Origin: CAVWNR01 sp963756525
GTDB lineage: Bacteria > Actinomycetota > Actinomycetes > Mycobacteriales > Jatrophihabitantaceae
DNA length: 64,000 nt
Assembly (NCBI GenBank): GCA_963756525.1
Contig: CAVWNR010000001.1
Coordinates: forward strand, 1,054,001-1,118,000
Direction of reading: 5' to 3'
The position numbers and the translations under genes were made by a program. Of the stretch, positions 16,517-23,980 are shown piece by piece. The notes under the pieces are model-generated. The model saw nothing but the letters and a program-made list of their open reading frames with translations, did not search any database and had not been told where the DNA came from. Each line of letters starts with the position of its first letter. Within the stretch, counting starts at the first letter, position 1.

Positions 16517-17112
16517 CGACGGTCGCCGGGCGGCGGGGGCGGCCGGGCTACGACGTCGAGTCGCTGCTTGCCGTCGCCGTGGAGGTGTTCAACGAGCGCG
16601 GCTATGACGGCACGAGCATGGACGACCTCTCCCGGCGGCTGGGCATCGCCAAGTCGGGCATCTACCACCACGTCGCGAGCAAGGAGGAGCTGCTCGAGCT
16701 GGCGCTCGACCGCGCGCTCGACGGCCTCTCCGCGGTCGCCGACGAGACCCGCGCGCTGGACGGCCCGGCGATCGACCGGCTGGAACACCTCGTCCGGGGT
16801 AGCGTCGCGGTGCTCCAGGAGCGGCTCCCGTATGTCACCTTGCTGCTGCGGGTGCGGGGCAACACCGCGGTGGAGCGGTCCGCGCTGGCCCGCCGGCGGC
16901 AGTTCGACCGACTGGTCGCCGGACTGGTCAAGCAGGCCGAGGCCGACGGCGACGTCCGCCCGGACGTCGACCCGGCGATCACGGCGCGGCTGCTGTTCGG
17001 GATGGTCAACTCGATTGTCGAGTGGTACCGGCCGAACCGGCGGCGCAACGGCACCCGCCTGGCCGACGCGGTCTGCGCGATCGCATTCGACGGCTTGCGC
17101 CTGCGCCGCTGA
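16513..17112 (+). CDS. paaR: TetR-family phenylacetate regulator PaaR
   Basis: 199 residues from ATG in the ATGA overlap with paaI. The N-terminal HTH reads VEVFNERGYDGTSMDDLSRR, LGIAKSGIYHHVASKEELLE, the classic TetR DNA-binding domain. The remainder is helical ligand-binding domain (LLFGMVNSIVEWYRPN). Position with paaI and the two matching operators make it the cluster's repressor, released by phenylacetyl-CoA by analogy. It would also regulate its own transcript. Confidence 0.88.
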   Translation: MTTVAGRRGRPGYDVESLLAVAVEVFNERGYDGTSMDDLSRRLGIAKSGIYHHVASKEELLELALDRALDGLSAVADETRALDGPAIDRLEHLVRGSVAVLQERLPYVTLLLRVRGNTAVERSALARRRQFDRLVAGLVKQAEADGDVRPDVDPAITARLLFGMVNSIVEWYRPNRRRNGTRLADAVCAIAFDGLRLRR

Positions 17113-17128
17113 CCAGCGTCGCGATCTC

Positions 17129-17164
17129 GTGCAGATCGTGTTGCAATATCCGCGCGATCTGCAC
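17129..17164. repeat. 10-bp inverted repeat after paaR
   Basis: GTGCAGATCG (17129-17138) and CGATCTGCAC (17155-17164) pair perfectly around a 16-nt loop that includes ATATCCGC. It begins 17 bp after the paaR stop and ends 50 bp before the K+ channel start. It could be a paaR terminator or an extragenic palindrome. No T-tract follows. Confidence 0.5.
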
Positions 17165-17213
17165 AAGGTCGGGTGAGCGAGCAGCGCGACCAGCGCGGAG
17201 GCGGGCGAGGAGC

Positions 17214-18257
17214 ATGTCGGTCGGCACGCCGTACAGCAGCACGCCCGAGGCCCGCCGCCGCACGACGAAGCGACTGCGCGCCGGCCTGGTCGCGATGGTG
17301 CTCGTCGTCATCGGCGGCACGGTCGGCTACATGCTCTACGGATACGGCGTCCTCGACGCGCTGTTCCAGACGATGATCACCGTCACGACGGTGGGATTCG
17401 GCGAGGTGCGTCAGTTCAACGCGGGTGCCAAGATCTTCACCATCGTGCTCATCCTCGCCGGGGTGGGGACCGCCGGCTACACGTTCAGCGTGCTGATCGA
17501 GAGCCTAGTCGAAGGCTATCTGGGCGACATCTTCGGGAGGCGGCGGATGGAGCAGCGCATCCATGGCATGCACGGTCACGTGATCATCTGTGGCTGGGGC
17601 CGGGTCGGGCGTTCGATCGGCCGCTACCTGCGCGCCGCGGCGGCCGAGGTCGTCGTCATCGACGCGGCGGCCGAACGGGTCGCCACCGTCGACGGGCCGT
17701 ACGTGCACGGCGACGCCTCCGACGAGCAGGTCCTGCGCTCCGCCGGCATCGCCCGGGCCCGGGTGCTCGTCACGGCGCTCAACGCCGACGCCGACAACCT
17801 GTACGTCACGCTGACGGCCCGGTCAATGCGGCCGGACCTGCTGATCGTCGCCCGCGCCGCCACCGAGCAGGCCGTGCCGAAACTCTTGCAGGCCGGTGCC
17901 GATCGGGTCGTGAACCCGCAGGATCTCGGCGGCGTCCGGATGGCGGCGCTGGCCGTCCAGCCACATGTCGCCGAGTTTCTCGACGTCGTGATGCACGAGG
18001 GAAGCCTGGAGTTCCGCCTCGCGGAGGTGGAGGTCGACCCGGACTCGGAGCTGGCCGGTCAGACCCTGCGCAGTGCCCGCGTGCACGACCGCACCGGCAC
18101 CCTGGTCCTCGCCATGCGCCATCCCGGCAGCACGTTCCGCACCAATCCCCCGCCGACGGCGGAGATCGCCGCCGGGGACGTGCTCGTCGTCATCGGCGAC
18201 GCCGGGCAGGTGGCCGCGCTGCGAGCCCTCGCCATGTCCGAACGGGCACGCCGCTAA
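17214..18257 (+). CDS. two-helix potassium channel with TrkA/RCK domain
   Basis: 347 residues from ATG 17214, with GCGAGGAG just upstream; the frame is open further back, but family homology starts here. Order: first membrane helix (LVAMVLVVIGGTVGYMLYGY), pore loop with selectivity filter TTVGFGEV, second helix (IFTIVLILAGVGTAGYTFSV). A cytoplasmic RCK-N Rossmann domain follows (VIICGWGRVGRSIGRYL; ID at the end of strand 2), then an RCK-C domain (residues about 245-340). The filter TVGFG is a permitted variant of TVGYG. It forms ligand-gated K+ channels as a tetramer. No partner is adjacent. Confidence 0.92.
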   Translation: MSVGTPYSSTPEARRRTTKRLRAGLVAMVLVVIGGTVGYMLYGYGVLDALFQTMITVTTVGFGEVRQFNAGAKIFTIVLILAGVGTAGYTFSVLIESLVEGYLGDIFGRRRMEQRIHGMHGHVIICGWGRVGRSIGRYLRAAAAEVVVIDAAAERVATVDGPYVHGDASDEQVLRSAGIARARVLVTALNADADNLYVTLTARSMRPDLLIVARAATEQAVPKLLQAGADRVVNPQDLGGVRMAALAVQPHVAEFLDVVMHEGSLEFRLAEVEVDPDSELAGQTLRSARVHDRTGTLVLAMRHPGSTFRTNPPPTAEIAAGDVLVVIGDAGQVAALRALAMSERARR

Positions 18258-18418
18258 GCAAAGCGGAGCTCACCCGCAGGGCGGCGTCCTCCGATCGGCT
18301 GACGCGGCCGTCCACCGACCGCCGCGGTCGCGGTCATCGGCATCGCCCACCGGTCGGCCGGCACAGCGCCGGACCGAACGGCGCGATCGTTGTGCCCAGC
18401 CACAACGAAGGAGTCCCC

Positions 18419-18577
18419 ATGCCGACCGTCCAGCCCATGACCGCAGCGCCGACCACCGCCGGGCCGCACCGTGACCGTCACCCTGTCGCACAGGGGCGCG
18501 GCAGCCGGCCCGCCTACCCCGATCTCGCCGCGGTCGAGCGCGAGCTCGACCTGCTGACGCGCATGTGCGCGATCTGA
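18419..18577 (+). CDS. small hypothetical protein
   Basis: 52 residues from ATG 18419, with AAGGAG 6 bp upstream, which is the main reason to call it. The product is Pro/Thr/Arg-rich, then ends YPDLAAVERELDLLTRMCAI, a likely amphipathic helix with one Cys. No family recognised. It lies 162 bp after the channel gene; that gap shows no other structure. The TRIC-like gene starts about 30 bp downstream. Confidence 0.5.
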   Translation: MPTVQPMTAAPTTAGPHRDRHPVAQGRGSRPAYPDLAAVERELDLLTRMCAI

Positions 18578-18609
18578 CCGCGATCGATCACCCACCGGAG
18601 ATGGCAGCC

Positions 18610-19329
18610 ATGTACGGGGACGTGATGCCGCGCACCGTGCCGACCCGGCCGGCGGGAGGCGCCGCGGCGACCCGGCTCGCGGCACGCGCCCACCGGGCGG
18701 TGGCCGAGCGTTCGGCCAGCCGCGGCGGCTGGCTGCTCGCCGGCGCGGACCTCGGCGCGACGTTCGTCTTCGCGGTCGAGGGCGGCTACATCGGCGCCGT
18801 CGCCGGTGCGGGCATCGTCGGCATCCCGCTCATGGCGTTCCTCACCGCCATCGGTGGCGGCATCATCCGCGACCTGGTGCTCGGCGAGCCGCCGGCCACC
18901 CTGCGCACGCTGCGCTACCCGCTGACGGCCCTCGCCGGTGGTCTGCTCGTCGCCGGCGGCTTCGACTTGCACAGCGTCCCGACACCATTGGTCGTAGCCC
19001 TCGACGCCGCGGCGCTCGGCCTGTTCGTAATCGCCGGGGCGAGCAAGTCGCTCGACCGCGGCAGGCGCCTGATTACCGCGATCGTGCTGGGTGCGGTCTC
19101 CGGTGTCGGCGGCGGCGCGGTGCGCGACCTGCTCCTCGACCGCATCCCTGCGACGATCTCGACGAGCCCGTCCACCGTCGCGGGCCTCGCCGGCGCGGCC
19201 ATCGCACTGATCGGCCTGCGCTACGGACGCGGCAACCGGGCGGTCGTCGTGCTCGTCTTCGCGGCCTGCGTGACGCTGCAGGTCGTCGCGGTGTGGCAGG
19301 GCTGGAGCCCGGCCACGCTCATCCGGTGA
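18610..19329 (+). CDS. TRIC/YicG-type cation channel protein
   Basis: 239 residues from ATG 18610 (GGAG 9 bp upstream); ATG 18601 is an alternative. Seven hydrophobic helices form two inverted halves. Each half has the diagnostic motif: GGGIIRDLVLGEPP and GGGAVRDLLLDRIP. Prokaryotic TRIC proteins (UPF0126) are trimeric monovalent cation channels or permeases; some relatives are linked to glycine transport. The N-terminal 40 residues are an Ala/Arg-rich cytosolic extension. It lies close to a K+ channel gene, but no joint regulation is visible. Confidence 0.85.
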   Translation: MYGDVMPRTVPTRPAGGAAATRLAARAHRAVAERSASRGGWLLAGADLGATFVFAVEGGYIGAVAGAGIVGIPLMAFLTAIGGGIIRDLVLGEPPATLRTLRYPLTALAGGLLVAGGFDLHSVPTPLVVALDAAALGLFVIAGASKSLDRGRRLITAIVLGAVSGVGGGAVRDLLLDRIPATISTSPSTVAGLAGAAIALIGLRYGRGNRAVVVLVFAACVTLQVVAVWQGWSPATLIR

Positions 19330-19399
19330 CGGGTGGCCGAAACCCGTGCTAGCGACGAGCCGGATTGCACTCGGCCGCTGCCGTTCACGCCCCGCGCGG

Positions 19400-20608
19400 T
19401 CAGCCTGCGATCAGGAATTCGGCCAGACCGTCGAGCAACCGCGCGACGTCCCGGTCGTCGGTGTAGGGCGCGAGGCCGACGCGCAGCCCGCCCCGGTCGC
19501 CGAGCCCCAGCCGGCGCGACGCCTCTAGGGCGTAGAACGACCCGGCCGGCGCGTTCACCCCGCGCTCGGCGAGGAATCGGTAGGCCTCGTCCGTGTCGTG
19601 GTCGGCGAAGCTCAGCAGCAGCGTCGGCGTGCGGGTGGCCGCGCGGGAGTGAACCCGCACGCCGGGCAACTCGCGCAGCCCATCCTCGACGCCTACCCGC
19701 AGCCGGTCCTCGTGCTCGGCGATCGCCGCCATCGCCGAGAGCACGCGTCCCCTCCGGTCCTCGCCGGCCTGCGGCGCGAGACCGGCGATGAAGTCGACCG
19801 CGGCGGTGGTGCCGGCCATCAGCTCGTAGGGCAGCGTGCCGAGCTCGAACCGCTCCGGGACGTCGTCCGTCGAGGGCAGCAGCTTCTGCGGATGCAACGT
19901 CTCGAGCAGATCCGCGCGCGCCGCGAGCACGCCGCAGTGCGGGCCGAGGAACTTGTACGGCGAGCAGGCGAAGAAGTCGGCGCCGATCCTCGCCACGTCG
20001 ACTGCTGCGTGCGCGGCGAGGTGGACGCCGTCGACGTAGAACAGCGCGTCGACGTCGTGGACGAGCGCCGCGATCTGTGCGAGCGGCGGTCGGGTTCCGA
20101 TCAGGTTCGACGCGCCGGTTACGGCGACCAGTCGGGTCCGCTCGGCGAGCACGCTGCCGACATCGTCAGCGGTCAGCTCGCCGGTGGCCGGGTCGAAGTC
20201 GGCCCAGCGCAGCGTGGCGCCGGCGGCCTGCGCGGCGAACGCCCACGGGCGGATGTTGGCGTCGTGGTCGAGTCGGGTGACGACAACCTCGTCGCCTTCC
20301 CGCCAGGTCCCGGCCAGCGTGCGGGCGAAATCGAAGGTCAGCTGGGTCATGCTGCGCCCGAACACGACGCCGTGCTCGTCGGCGCCGAGCAGGTCGGCTA
20401 TCGCCGCTCGGGCCGCCTCCACCGTCTGCTCGGCCGCCCGCTCGGCGCGGGTGACCCATCCCCGGTTGGCGATCGCCGAGACCAGCGTGGCGCGGACCGC
20501 GTCCGCCACCACGTCGGGGACCTGGGAGCCGCCGGGCCCGTCGAAGTGCGCCGCGCCTCCGCGCAGCGCCGGGAAGTGCGCCCGTATCGCCTCGACGTCA
20601 TACCCCAT
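19400..20608 (-). CDS. cysteine desulfurase-like PLP enzyme
   Basis: 402 residues. Class V aminotransferase fold: DGPGGSQVPDVVADAV near the start, LDHDANIRPWAFAAQAAGAT, TGASNLIGTRPPL, and the PLP-binding Lys in FFACSPYKFLGPHCGVLAAR. This matches the 'cysteine desulfurase-like' subfamily (VC1184 type) rather than canonical IscS/SufS, and no Fe-S assembly genes are nearby. It probably acts on Cys or a related amino acid; the role is undefined. Convergent with the TRIC-like gene across a 70-bp gap in which nothing was recognised. Confidence 0.85.
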   Translation of the reverse strand: MGYDVEAIRAHFPALRGGAAHFDGPGGSQVPDVVADAVRATLVSAIANRGWVTRAERAAEQTVEAARAAIADLLGADEHGVVFGRSMTQLTFDFARTLAGTWREGDEVVVTRLDHDANIRPWAFAAQAAGATLRWADFDPATGELTADDVGSVLAERTRLVAVTGASNLIGTRPPLAQIAALVHDVDALFYVDGVHLAAHAAVDVARIGADFFACSPYKFLGPHCGVLAARADLLETLHPQKLLPSTDDVPERFELGTLPYELMAGTTAAVDFIAGLAPQAGEDRRGRVLSAMAAIAEHEDRLRVGVEDGLRELPGVRVHSRAATRTPTLLLSFADHDTDEAYRFLAERGVNAPAGSFYALEASRRLGLGDRGGLRVGLAPYTDDRDVARLLDGLAEFLIAG

Positions 20609-20652
20609 GCCCGTTCACGCTAGGCCGTCGCCGCCCAGCAGCCCGATCCGCG

Positions 20653-21132
20653 TCAAGAGCTGCTCGCCGTCGGGCAGTCGCCCGTGACGGCGCGGCCGAG
20701 TGCCTGGGCCGCCTCGCCGACTGCGGTGAGCCGCACGCGCACCGTCGACAGCACTGAGGCAAGCCCGCCGCTCGGCACGGTCTTGAGCGTGTCGGCCAGC
20801 TGACCGAGCGCATTCTTGAGCGCGTCCACCTGAGGTGCGAGGTGGTTACCGGAGGCCCCCGCCAACGCGCTGGCCTTGCTCGTCACGTCGTCGACCGCCG
20901 CCTGCAGCCCGCCGATTCCCGCAGACAGCGGATTGGTCTGCAGAAGGCGGCTTACCGAGTCCTTCAGCGCCTGGTAGTCGGAGCAGACCGTCGCCGTGCC
21001 GGTGCTGGTGCTTGTGCTGGTGCTGGACGACGAGCTGCTCTGCGGTGAACCTCCGCCACCGGACGACGACGAGCAGCCGGCCACCAGCAGCACGGCTGTA
21101 GCGATCGCGACGGCAGTACGCGCACGAGGCAT
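20653..21132 (-). CDS. lipoprotein, secreted hypothetical
   Basis: 159 residues from ATG 21132 (AGGGAGGGG upstream). Signal peptide with lipobox LVAGC at residues about 15-19, then a Ser/Gly/Thr-rich linker (residues 20-47) as in many actinobacterial lipoproteins. The mature part is helical (CSDYQALKDSVSRLLQTNPL, VDALKNALGQLADTL) with two Cys that could form a disulfide (VCSDY and GDCPTA). No family recognised. It is attached to the outer face of the membrane. It lies upstream of a strong stem-loop. Confidence 0.75.
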   Translation of the reverse strand: MPRARTAVAIATAVLLVAGCSSSSGGGGSPQSSSSSSTSTSTSTGTATVCSDYQALKDSVSRLLQTNPLSAGIGGLQAAVDDVTSKASALAGASGNHLAPQVDALKNALGQLADTLKTVPSGGLASVLSTVRVRLTAVGEAAQALGRAVTGDCPTASSS

Positions 21133-21184
21133 CGACACCCCTCCCTTCCGTCGCTCAATCTCAGCACAGTCCACAGCAAAGGAG

Positions 21185-21235
21185 ATGTTGATCTTGGACT
21201 AGTGGCGGATATTCGACCACTAGTCAAAGATCAAC
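21185..21235. repeat. 20-bp inverted repeat between divergent genes
   Basis: TGTTGATCTTGGACTAGTGG (21185-21204) pairs with 21216-21235 at 19 of 20 positions around an 11-nt loop (CGGATATTCGA). It lies between the divergently transcribed lipoprotein (leftward) and the 21396 gene (rightward), so it is upstream of both and is not a simple terminator. The element is AT-rich for this genome. Candidates are an operator, an extragenic palindromic repeat, or a small mobile palindrome. Nothing else is visible in 21236-21395. Confidence 0.65.
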
Positions 21236-21395
21236 ACATACGCTGCTGACCGCGGGGGTCGGGGTCGCGCCCAGTGACGCGCTGGCCACGCTGGCGCAGC
21301 CGTACCTGCCCTGATGACCGGTGTGGTTAGCGACCACGGTCGCGATGGGTACACCTCTGATTCGGCGGAGGGATCAGTCGAGGTGGGAGAAGACG

Positions 21396-22190
21396 ATGCC
21401 TACATGGGGGTGGATCCCGATCGGGATCGCGATACTGGTCGTACTCGTGGTGATCGTCGCGGCGATCATTGCCCGGCAACGCCGCACCGCTGCATTGCGG
21501 GATCGGTTCGGCGACGAATACGAGCGCACGGTGGGCGCCGCACCGGGCCGGCGATCCGGTGAGGCGCAGCTGCGGTCGAGGGAGCAGGAACGCTCCGGTC
21601 TCAGCATCCGGTCGTTGCCCGAGGCGAGCCGGCTCCGTTTCGCCGAGGAGTGGCGCGAGATCCAGACACGCTTCGTCGATCAGCCGGCACAGGCCGTGTC
21701 CGCAGCGGACACACTGGTCACCCGGGTGATGGAGCAACGCGGCTACCCGGTCGCCGACTTCGACAAGCGGTCGGACCTCATTTCGGTGGACCATCCGGGG
21801 CTGGTGGAGAACTACCGGTACGCGCATGGCGTGAACGAGCGCAACCTCGCACAGCGCGCGACCACGGAGGAGCTACGCGACGCGTTCCTTCGTTACCGGT
21901 CGCTGTTCGACGAGCTGCTCCGCCCAGACGCCGGCGAGACCGGCGTCGGCGCTGGTGCCGGTACGGGTCAGGCCGTTGCCGGCATCGGTCCCGACGGGGC
22001 TGGCCCTGCCGGTGTTAGCCCTGACGGCGCGTCGCCGAGCGCAAGCGCCCCTACCGGTTATGCGGCAGACCCCGGCGCGGTGGGTACCAGCGCGGTCGCA
22101 CAGGACAGGGCGGCAATGGACGATCCTCGTTCGGCGGAGCCGGCACCGGATCAGCCGCTGGGCCCGGCCCGCCGGGCCGACCAACCGTAG
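21396..22190 (+). CDS. membrane-anchored hypothetical protein
   Basis: 264 residues from ATG 21396, chosen because GGGAGAAG lies upstream and the membrane helix then starts near residue 8 (IPIGIAILVVLVVIVAAIIA). A cytoplasmic helical domain follows (residues about 35-170), with RLRFAEEWREIQTRFVDQPA and LVTRVMEQRGYPVADFDKRS. The tail (residues 175-264) is Ala/Gly/Pro-rich low complexity. The domain is common in actinobacterial genomes, often beside stress genes, but I do not know a function for it. Confidence 0.75.
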   Translation: MPTWGWIPIGIAILVVLVVIVAAIIARQRRTAALRDRFGDEYERTVGAAPGRRSGEAQLRSREQERSGLSIRSLPEASRLRFAEEWREIQTRFVDQPAQAVSAADTLVTRVMEQRGYPVADFDKRSDLISVDHPGLVENYRYAHGVNERNLAQRATTEELRDAFLRYRSLFDELLRPDAGETGVGAGAGTGQAVAGIGPDGAGPAGVSPDGASPSASAPTGYAADPGAVGTSAVAQDRAAMDDPRSAEPAPDQPLGPARRADQP

Positions 22191-22269
22191 ACAGTGACTG
22201 GTCGACGAGGACTGGTCGACGAGCTCACTGAGGTGATGCCCGGCCGGCCGGCCGACCCGGGCGCGTCAC

Positions 22270-22526
22270 CGCCACCCCTTCGACAACGTCCGCGACAGCT
22301 ACGACAAGAAGACTGCCGCACCGATCTCCAAGCTGCGCCAGCTGACGATCACCGCGGTCGAGCAGCAGATGCTGCACGAGTACAGCGAGTGCTACCTGTA
22401 CTACTCGTTCTTCGAGCAGGAGGTCGACCCGAAGATCAAGGCGATCTGGGAACTGCACCTGCAGATGGAGATCGCCAGCTGCACGCAGCAGCCGAACTGC
22501 TGCGCAGCGCCCGGGAAGCCGGATAG
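22270..22526 (+). pseudogene. broken helical (possibly ferritin-like) gene remnant
   Basis: From 22270 the frame reads HPFDNVRDSYDKK, then KLRQLTITAVEQQMLHEYSE, LYYSFFEQEVDPKIKAIWEL and HLQMEIA. After about 22472 the natural continuation (LHAAAELLRSAREAG, stop 22524-22526) lies in another frame, so one base has been gained or lost. No in-frame start exists upstream after the TGA at 22234. The Glu/His/Tyr-rich helices recall ferritin-like proteins, but this is weak. Either a genuine pseudogene or a sequencing indel. Confidence 0.5.
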
Positions 22527-22529
22527 CCC

Positions 22530-23960
22530 TCAGCTTTCGCGGACGACGTCATTCGGCGACTTGTCCGGCCGCAGTCCGCGCCACGACGGATGCCGCAGCC
22601 GACCGTCGCCCGTCCACTCGGTGAACGCCACTTCGCCGACCAGCCGAGGCGTCACCCATCGGGCATCGCGGGCATCGGCACGCGGCACCGGCGGGTCGAA
22701 CGGGGACGTCTTGCGGGCCAGGCGAGCGAACCGCGCCGCCAAGTCGTCGAGCATCGCGTCGGTGAAGCCGGTGCCGACCTGGCCGACGTAGCCGAGACCA
22801 CTCTCACCGGGGATGCCCAGCAGCAGCGCGCCGACCGTGCCGGACCGGCGGCCCTTGCCCGGCGACCAGCCGCCGACGATGACCTCCTGGGTGCGGATGT
22901 TTTTCACCTTCACCCAGTCCGGCGAGCGGCGTCCGGGGCGGTAGCGCGACGTCAGCCGCTTGGCGACGACCCCCTCGAGGCCTTGCTGCCGGCTGGCGTC
23001 GACGGCACCGGCGCCGTCGCCCTCGAAGGCGGGCGGGGTCTGCCAGCAGATGCCGTTCAGGTCGAGGTCTTCGAGGAACTCGCGGCGCTGCGGGTAGGGA
23101 AGGTCGAGCAGCGAACGTCCGTCCAGGTGCAGCAGGTCGAAGATCAGATAAGCGACGGGGGCGCTGTCTGCGAGGCGCCGCGCCTGGGCGGCGGAGGCCA
23201 CGTGCATGCGGCGCTGCAGCCTGCCGAAGCTCGGCCGGCCGTCGTCGTCGAAGCTCACGATCTCACCGTCGAGGAGGGCCTGGGTGCTGCCGAGCTGCTC
23301 GCCGAGCGCGCGCAGCTCCGGGTAGCTGACGGTGACGTCGCGGTCGTTGCGGGACGAGATGGTGATCCGGCCGCCCTCGACAGCGACCAGGGCGCGCACG
23401 CCGTCCCACTTCATCTCGAACGCCCACTGGGCTTCGTCACTCGGCAGCTCGCCGAGCGTGGCCAACATCGGTGTGATGTGCTCGGGCAGCGGCTGCCAAT
23501 CGGGGCGGGCCGGGGCGTCCATGCGGTGCATCATCCAGTTCTTGCCGCCGGTCTGGAACAGCACGAACCGGCCATGCACCCGCTCGCCGTCGAGCACGAC
23601 CTTCACCTCGCGGTCGGTCCACTTCTCGGCGCGGTACGTGCCGCGGTCCCAGATGGTGACCTCGCCGCCGCCGTATTCCCCCTGCGCGATGTGTCCCTCG
23701 AACGTCGCGTATCCCAGCGGGTGATCCTCGACGTGGACGGCGAGATGGTTGACCTTCGGGTCGGGCGGGATCCCCTTCGGCACCGCCCACGACACCAGCA
23801 CGCCGTCACGTTCCAGCCGGAAGTCCCAGTGCAGCGAGCGCGCGTGATGCTCCTGGATGACGAAGGAACTCCCCGAGCCGGCCACGGCCTGGCCGGCCGG
23901 CATCGGCTCGGGCGTGCGGGCCGGATGGCGCTTGCGGCGGTACTCCTCCAGCGCGGCCAC
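22530..23960 (-). CDS. ligD: ATP-dependent DNA ligase with 3'-phosphoesterase domain (LigD, no polymerase)
   Basis: 476 residues from GTG 23960; the open frame runs further back, inside the glycosidase gene. The N-terminal phosphoesterase domain has FVIQEHHARSLHWDFRLERD and LAVHVEDHPLGYA, with the catalytic His, Asp and Arg residues. The C-terminal ligase domain has nucleotidyl Lys motif EMKWDGVRAL, motif III YLIFDLLHLDG, motif IV LEGVVAKRL and motif V DWVKVKN, then an OB-fold. It seals DNA ends in non-homologous end joining with Ku. The primase-polymerase domain of full LigD is missing; actinobacteria often encode it separately. No ku gene is in the window. Confidence 0.9.
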   Translation of the reverse strand: MAALEEYRRKRHPARTPEPMPAGQAVAGSGSSFVIQEHHARSLHWDFRLERDGVLVSWAVPKGIPPDPKVNHLAVHVEDHPLGYATFEGHIAQGEYGGGEVTIWDRGTYRAEKWTDREVKVVLDGERVHGRFVLFQTGGKNWMMHRMDAPARPDWQPLPEHITPMLATLGELPSDEAQWAFEMKWDGVRALVAVEGGRITISSRNDRDVTVSYPELRALGEQLGSTQALLDGEIVSFDDDGRPSFGRLQRRMHVASAAQARRLADSAPVAYLIFDLLHLDGRSLLDLPYPQRREFLEDLDLNGICWQTPPAFEGDGAGAVDASRQQGLEGVVAKRLTSRYRPGRRSPDWVKVKNIRTQEVIVGGWSPGKGRRSGTVGALLLGIPGESGLGYVGQVGTGFTDAMLDDLAARFARLARKTSPFDPPVPRADARDARWVTPRLVGEVAFTEWTGDGRLRHPSWRGLRPDKSPNDVVRES

Positions 23961-23980
23961 GACCCCATGATGCCGGTGGG

